From: Bacillota bacterium
GTDB taxonomy: Bacteria; Bacillota_E; Sulfobacillia; Sulfobacillales; Sulfobacillaceae
Direction: 5' to 3'
Assembly: GCA_021820645.1 (NCBI GenBank)
Contig: JAKADJ010000094.1
Coordinates: 1 to 7,899 of the forward strand
Length of the DNA: 7,899 nucleotides
A program made the position numbers and the translations under genes. The notes under the pieces are model-generated. The model saw nothing but the letters and a program-made list of their open reading frames with translations. It was not told the DNA's origin and did no database searches. Below are positions 5,377-7,899 of the stretch, piece by piece; within the stretch, counting starts at the first letter, position 1, and each line of letters begins with the position of its first letter.

Positions 5377-5727
5377 ATGGATCGAGTCATGCAAGCCCTA
5401 GCAGACCAGACACGGCGCGACATTTTAGATCTGTTGCGGGCCGAGGCGTTATCGGCGGGCGACATCGCCGAACACTTCCCCTCGATCAGCCGCCCCGCGG
5501 TGTCCCAGCATCTTACCGTACTGCGCGAAGCCGACCTCGTTACCACGGAGAAAAAGGGACGCCATCGCATCTATCGGCTTAATCCTATCCCCCTCGAAGA
5601 TCTATGGAAAAACTGGCTCTCGCGGTATGAGACCGTGTGGCAAGAGCGCCTAGAGACGTTAAAACAGGTTGTAGAAACCTCAGTGCGTAACGACAAAGAC
5701 ACGAAAGGAGATCGCAAACGCCGATGA
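5377..5727 (+). CDS. ArsR/SmtB-family transcriptional repressor
   Basis: This is a 116-aa winged-helix repressor of the ArsR superfamily. ALADQTRRDILDLLR (7-21) is the typical opening. ISRPAVSQHLTVLREADLV (37-55) holds the recognition helix, and TTEKKGRHRIYRL (56-68) is the wing. The C-terminus (about 72-104) is helical and probably a dimer interface. The chosen product contains no cysteine, so the Cys-based metal-sensing site of classical ArsR is absent. It belongs instead to the non-metal type commonly paired with AHSA1/SRPBCC proteins. The start at 5377 is set by GGAGG (5366-5370); upstream in-frame starts would lie inside the operator. It overlaps the next gene by four bases (ATGA), so translation is coupled. 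It probably represses its own operon through the inverted repeat at 5338-5367. Confidence 0.9.
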   Translation: MDRVMQALADQTRRDILDLLRAEALSAGDIAEHFPSISRPAVSQHLTVLREADLVTTEKKGRHRIYRLNPIPLEDLWKNWLSRYETVWQERLETLKQVVETSVRNDKDTKGDRKRR

Positions 5728-6905
5728 ACGTGCAACAGGAGATCTTAATCCATGCGTCACCGATACGGGTATGGGCGATGATACAGGAACCCGCCGAATT
5801 AGAGCAGTGGGCGGCGGCCGAAGCCAACGTGAGTTTAGACACTTACCGCTTATACGGCACGGGGCTCCCCTTAGACGACATTGAGGGTAGCATCCTTCGG
5901 CATGACCCGAAATCGCGTTTAAGCGTGCTTTGGGTCATTGACGGAACCGAAACGATCGTGGACATACAACTACTGGCCGAGCCTTCCGACGAAGGCCCTC
6001 CGGGTGTTTTTAGTCGCGTGGTGATAAGCCACGACAAGCTACCAGACAGTGAAAGGGACCATAAGGAGTGGTCGTGGCAAACGCATTGGTCGCTTTGGCT
6101 ACGTCGCCTGAAACGCTGGGCAGATCGTTCCCGCCATAGCAAACCCTTTGCGGGGATCCAAGACCAAAACCCGGTGGTCGTTCGCCACGTGGTCATCGAA
6201 GCCACGGCGGACGTCATCTGGCCATTTCTGATCGATCCCGACAAGCGCCAATCGTGGTTTCACGAACCGTTGGGCGAACTGCTGGAATGCCAACCCTATC
6301 GTCACATAAGCTTTGCGTGGGCCGAAGATTTTGTGGGCCGGGTCACTTTTTACCTAGAACCACGTCCTCATGGTGAAACCCTAGTGATTGTAGAACACGT
6401 CGGCATCGATAAGGTCCAGCAACCGGACTACGTACTAGGTTGGGACGACTACCTGGCCGCCCTCGAAGAAGTCAGCGTCCGACCGCTCATCCGGCAAACC
6501 GTCTGGATTGATGCCACGCCCGAACAGGTATGGCCATGGTTTACCTCGGCGTCGAAATTTCGAGCGTGGTGGAGCGAAAACACCGAGGTTACCTTATCGA
6601 TAGGTGGGCACATCGCATTTCATGACCATGGGGCGAAGCTGGTGGGGCGTATCACCGAATGGATACCAGCCCAACGCATATGTTTTAGCATGGGTATTGA
6701 AGGGTTAGAGAATGTCCTGGAACCGTTTCTTATTACCCTCGATCTTAAAGCAGAACGAAAGGGCACACGAGTCACCGTCACCCACGAAGGATTTGACCGT
6801 TTACCCAACGACCTAAAAGACGGACTCTTTAGAGGCTTCCAAGCCGGGTGGGCCGATTCCTGGGAGATTGACCGTTTGAAGCAAGTCGTCGAATCTGGGG
6901 CTTGA
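5724..6905 (+). CDS. Three-domain SRPBCC/AHSA1-like protein
   Basis: This 393-aa cytoplasmic protein appears to be three SRPBCC (START/Bet v1-like, AHSA1) domains in one chain. Each domain opens with a strand and helix of the same type: QEILIHASPIRVWAMI (5-20), VRHVVIEATADVIWPFLID (153-171) and IRQTVWIDATPEQVWPWFT (256-274). A Trp-containing segment follows in each (LEQWAA, QSWFHEPLGE, RAWWSENTEV). The domains span about 1-135, 150-252 and 255-392. The third is the most typical (GGHIAFHDHGAKLVGRITEW, 294-313, then FQAGWADSWEIDRLKQVVE, 372-390). The first ends in a Trp-rich helix (WSWQTHWSLWLRRLKRW). SRPBCC domains bind hydrophobic ligands, and some act as Hsp90 co-chaperones. The ligand here is unknown. 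Proteins of this kind next to an ArsR gene usually have one domain of about 150 aa. It is co-transcribed with the repressor. Confidence 0.8.
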   Translation: MNVQQEILIHASPIRVWAMIQEPAELEQWAAAEANVSLDTYRLYGTGLPLDDIEGSILRHDPKSRLSVLWVIDGTETIVDIQLLAEPSDEGPPGVFSRVVISHDKLPDSERDHKEWSWQTHWSLWLRRLKRWADRSRHSKPFAGIQDQNPVVVRHVVIEATADVIWPFLIDPDKRQSWFHEPLGELLECQPYRHISFAWAEDFVGRVTFYLEPRPHGETLVIVEHVGIDKVQQPDYVLGWDDYLAALEEVSVRPLIRQTVWIDATPEQVWPWFTSASKFRAWWSENTEVTLSIGGHIAFHDHGAKLVGRITEWIPAQRICFSMGIEGLENVLEPFLITLDLKAERKGTRVTVTHEGFDRLPNDLKDGLFRGFQAGWADSWEIDRLKQVVESGA

Positions 6906-6945
6906 ACAAGGCCTAGATCCGTGCCAAGGTATGATGTTTAAAAAG

Positions 6946-6978
6946 GCCTTTGCCCCTTGCGCTGCAAGGGGTAAAGGC
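6946..6978. terminator. Strong hairpin, likely transcription terminator
   Basis: GCCTTT-G-CCCCTTGC (6946-6960) pairs with GCAAGGGG-T-AAAGGC (6964-6978) around a GCT loop. This makes a 15-pair stem with one G-U wobble, 40 bases after the SRPBCC gene. On the plus strand no T-run follows. On the minus strand the stem is followed by CTTTTTAAA, so it looks best as a terminator for leftward transcripts, or as a two-way barrier between the operon and the insertion-sequence remnant. Confidence 0.6.
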
Positions 6979-7069
6979 AATGCACCCGGGGTTTGACGTA
7001 TGATCGGATCGTAGGATGTGTTAGCCAAATAATCCAGCGATTGTTGCTGACCCGAGTTATTTTAGGTAC

Positions 7070-7785
7070 TTGCGTGCATTCCTAGAAGGCATCGGGGTAA
7101 CCGGAGGCCTTAATCCCCCGCAAGGCCCCCGGACAAGTCTCGAAGATTCCGCCCGACATCGAAGACGCCATTTTGGCGACGCTGGAATCGACGCCGAAGG
7201 CCGTCGGGTATGGGATCGCCATCCACTGGGATTCGCGTGTCCTGCAAGCCTTTCTCGCCGATCGGTGCCAGATTACGATGCATCGCGGCGCCCTACGGAA
7301 GTGGTTGACCCATAAGGGATTTACCTGGACTCGACCCACCTATACCTTGATTAAAGCCGATCCCGTCAGGCAACAGGCCTTTCGTGAGGACTTGGACACG
7401 CTAAAAAACCTTAAGCCCGGATGCGGCGATCGTCTTCGAAGACGAGTCCTATAGCCGGGCGTATCAGACGATGGGCGCCACCTGGTTCCTGCGCGGTCAA
7501 CAAAAACAGGTGCCCACTACGGGCCATCATGCGGCGGCCACGCTCTTTGGTGCCGTCGCGCCCGCGACGGGTGAGGTGGTGATAGCGCAAGCGGAACAGG
7601 CGATGACGCAGACTGTCACGGCATTCCTCGACACGCTCCGCGAGGCGTTTCCCGGTAAAGTGGTGCATGTGCTTCTGGACAATGCGAAAATCCCTCATGC
7701 GAAAGCGTTGCAACCGTACCTGGCTGATCATCCGGATTTGGCCTTACATTTTCTGCCGCCGTACTCTCCGAATTTGAATACTTGA
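7070..7785 (+). pseudogene. Decayed IS630-family transposase, truncated at both ends
   Basis: Three successive frames together spell one IS630-type (DDE) transposase. The first fragment (from about 7070) gives LRAFLEGIGV. The second (about 7102-7410) gives ALIPRKAPGQVSKIPPDIED, then AVGYGIAIHWDSRVLQAFLA and KWLTHKGFTWTRPTY. The third (about 7408-7785) gives DAAIVFEDESYSRAYQ, HVLLDNAKIPHAKALQPYL and LPPYSPNLNT. Catalytic Asp residues are at 7441-7443 (FEDES) and 7678-7680 (LLDNAK). The final Glu, expected just after PNLN in family members (NLNPIE or similar), is missing because the frame stops at 7783-7785. One shift is near 7101-7108 and the other in the A6 run at 7403-7408. The N-terminal helix-turn-helix part is also lacking. 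It cannot be active as written. Confidence 0.85.
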
Positions 7786-7899
7786 GTTTCGCACCCCGCC
7801 AACATCCGGTTTTGTCGCCCGGGGAGATACCGCGAATGCGTGCTAGCCCTCACGTTGTCGCCGGTTTCCACTTCTGCGGTTTAAGCGGTCTTATCGAGG
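7780..7899. other. Unidentified sequence beyond the transposase breakpoint
   Basis: IS630 similarity ends abruptly after the codons for PNLN near 7779. The remaining bases do not continue the transposase in any frame. One plus frame (from TTG 7782) and one minus frame (reading GDNVRASTHSRYLPGRQNRM) stay open to the edge or nearly so. This may be the end of another inserted element starting near TTGAGTTTCGCACC (7782), but I cannot identify it. Confidence 0.3.

Noticed and set aside
6993..7021. TTGACG as a promoter -35 element ahead of the insertion-sequence remnant
   Set aside because: No acceptable -10 hexamer lies 16-18 bases downstream.
7402..7411. A-AAA-AAC heptamer in the transposase as a programmed -1 frameshift site
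   Set aside because: Shifting by -1 there leads straight to CCT TAA. The correct continuation is in the +1 frame, so this is not a functional -1 site.

Overview
The window looks like a chromosomal segment of a Gram-positive, probably Firmicutes-type bacterium of medium GC content. The evidence is strong AGGAGG-type ribosome binding sites, compact operons with ATGA-type overlaps, and an IS630-family transposase remnant. The gene mix (small stress and detoxification genes, an ArsI-type arsenical lyase) would fit an acidophilic or metal-exposed lineage such as Sulfobacillus or relatives, but that placement is inference only.

Layout. At 1-258 (minus) a small unrecognised gene runs off the left edge. 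A divergent control region follows, carrying a near-perfect 20-bp palindrome just after an extended -10 box. Next are a single-domain rhodanese (484-831), a VOC/glyoxalase-fold protein (946-1323) and an unrecognised soluble protein (1425-2225). That last protein seems to lose its C-terminus through a one-base shift in a T5 run: the lost tail is readable to 2415 and ends in a helix-turn-helix-like stretch. Bases 2416-2754 hold no convincing gene. On the minus strand, 2755-3840 encodes a complete Xaa-Pro aminopeptidase.

From about 4125 to 5262 there is an apparent operon. It contains a small frameshifted gene that a plain six-frame search would miss, then an ArsI-like carbon-arsenic lyase (4392-4805) with all expected metal and arsenical ligands. 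An overlapping stand-alone SgrR_N-like winged-helix regulator with extra cysteine pairs comes last. A second transcription unit starts with a well-defined promoter and a perfect 13-bp inverted repeat (5338-5367). It encodes an ArsR-family repressor (5377-5727) overlapping by four bases a protein made of three consecutive SRPBCC/AHSA1-like domains (5724-6905). A strong hairpin follows at 6946-6978. The right end is a decayed IS630-type transposase with two internal frameshifts. It is cut off before the last catalytic residue, at a junction with unrelated sequence near 7780.

Three themes stand out. First, two plausible small sensor-plus-effector modules: ArsI with an SgrR_N-like regulator, and ArsR with a triple SRPBCC protein. 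Second, a rhodanese gene behind a palindrome resembling CsoR/CstR-type operators. Third, several single-base reading-frame breaks, some in homopolymers, which may be sequencing errors, decay, or both. No CRISPR array, tRNA or rRNA was seen.
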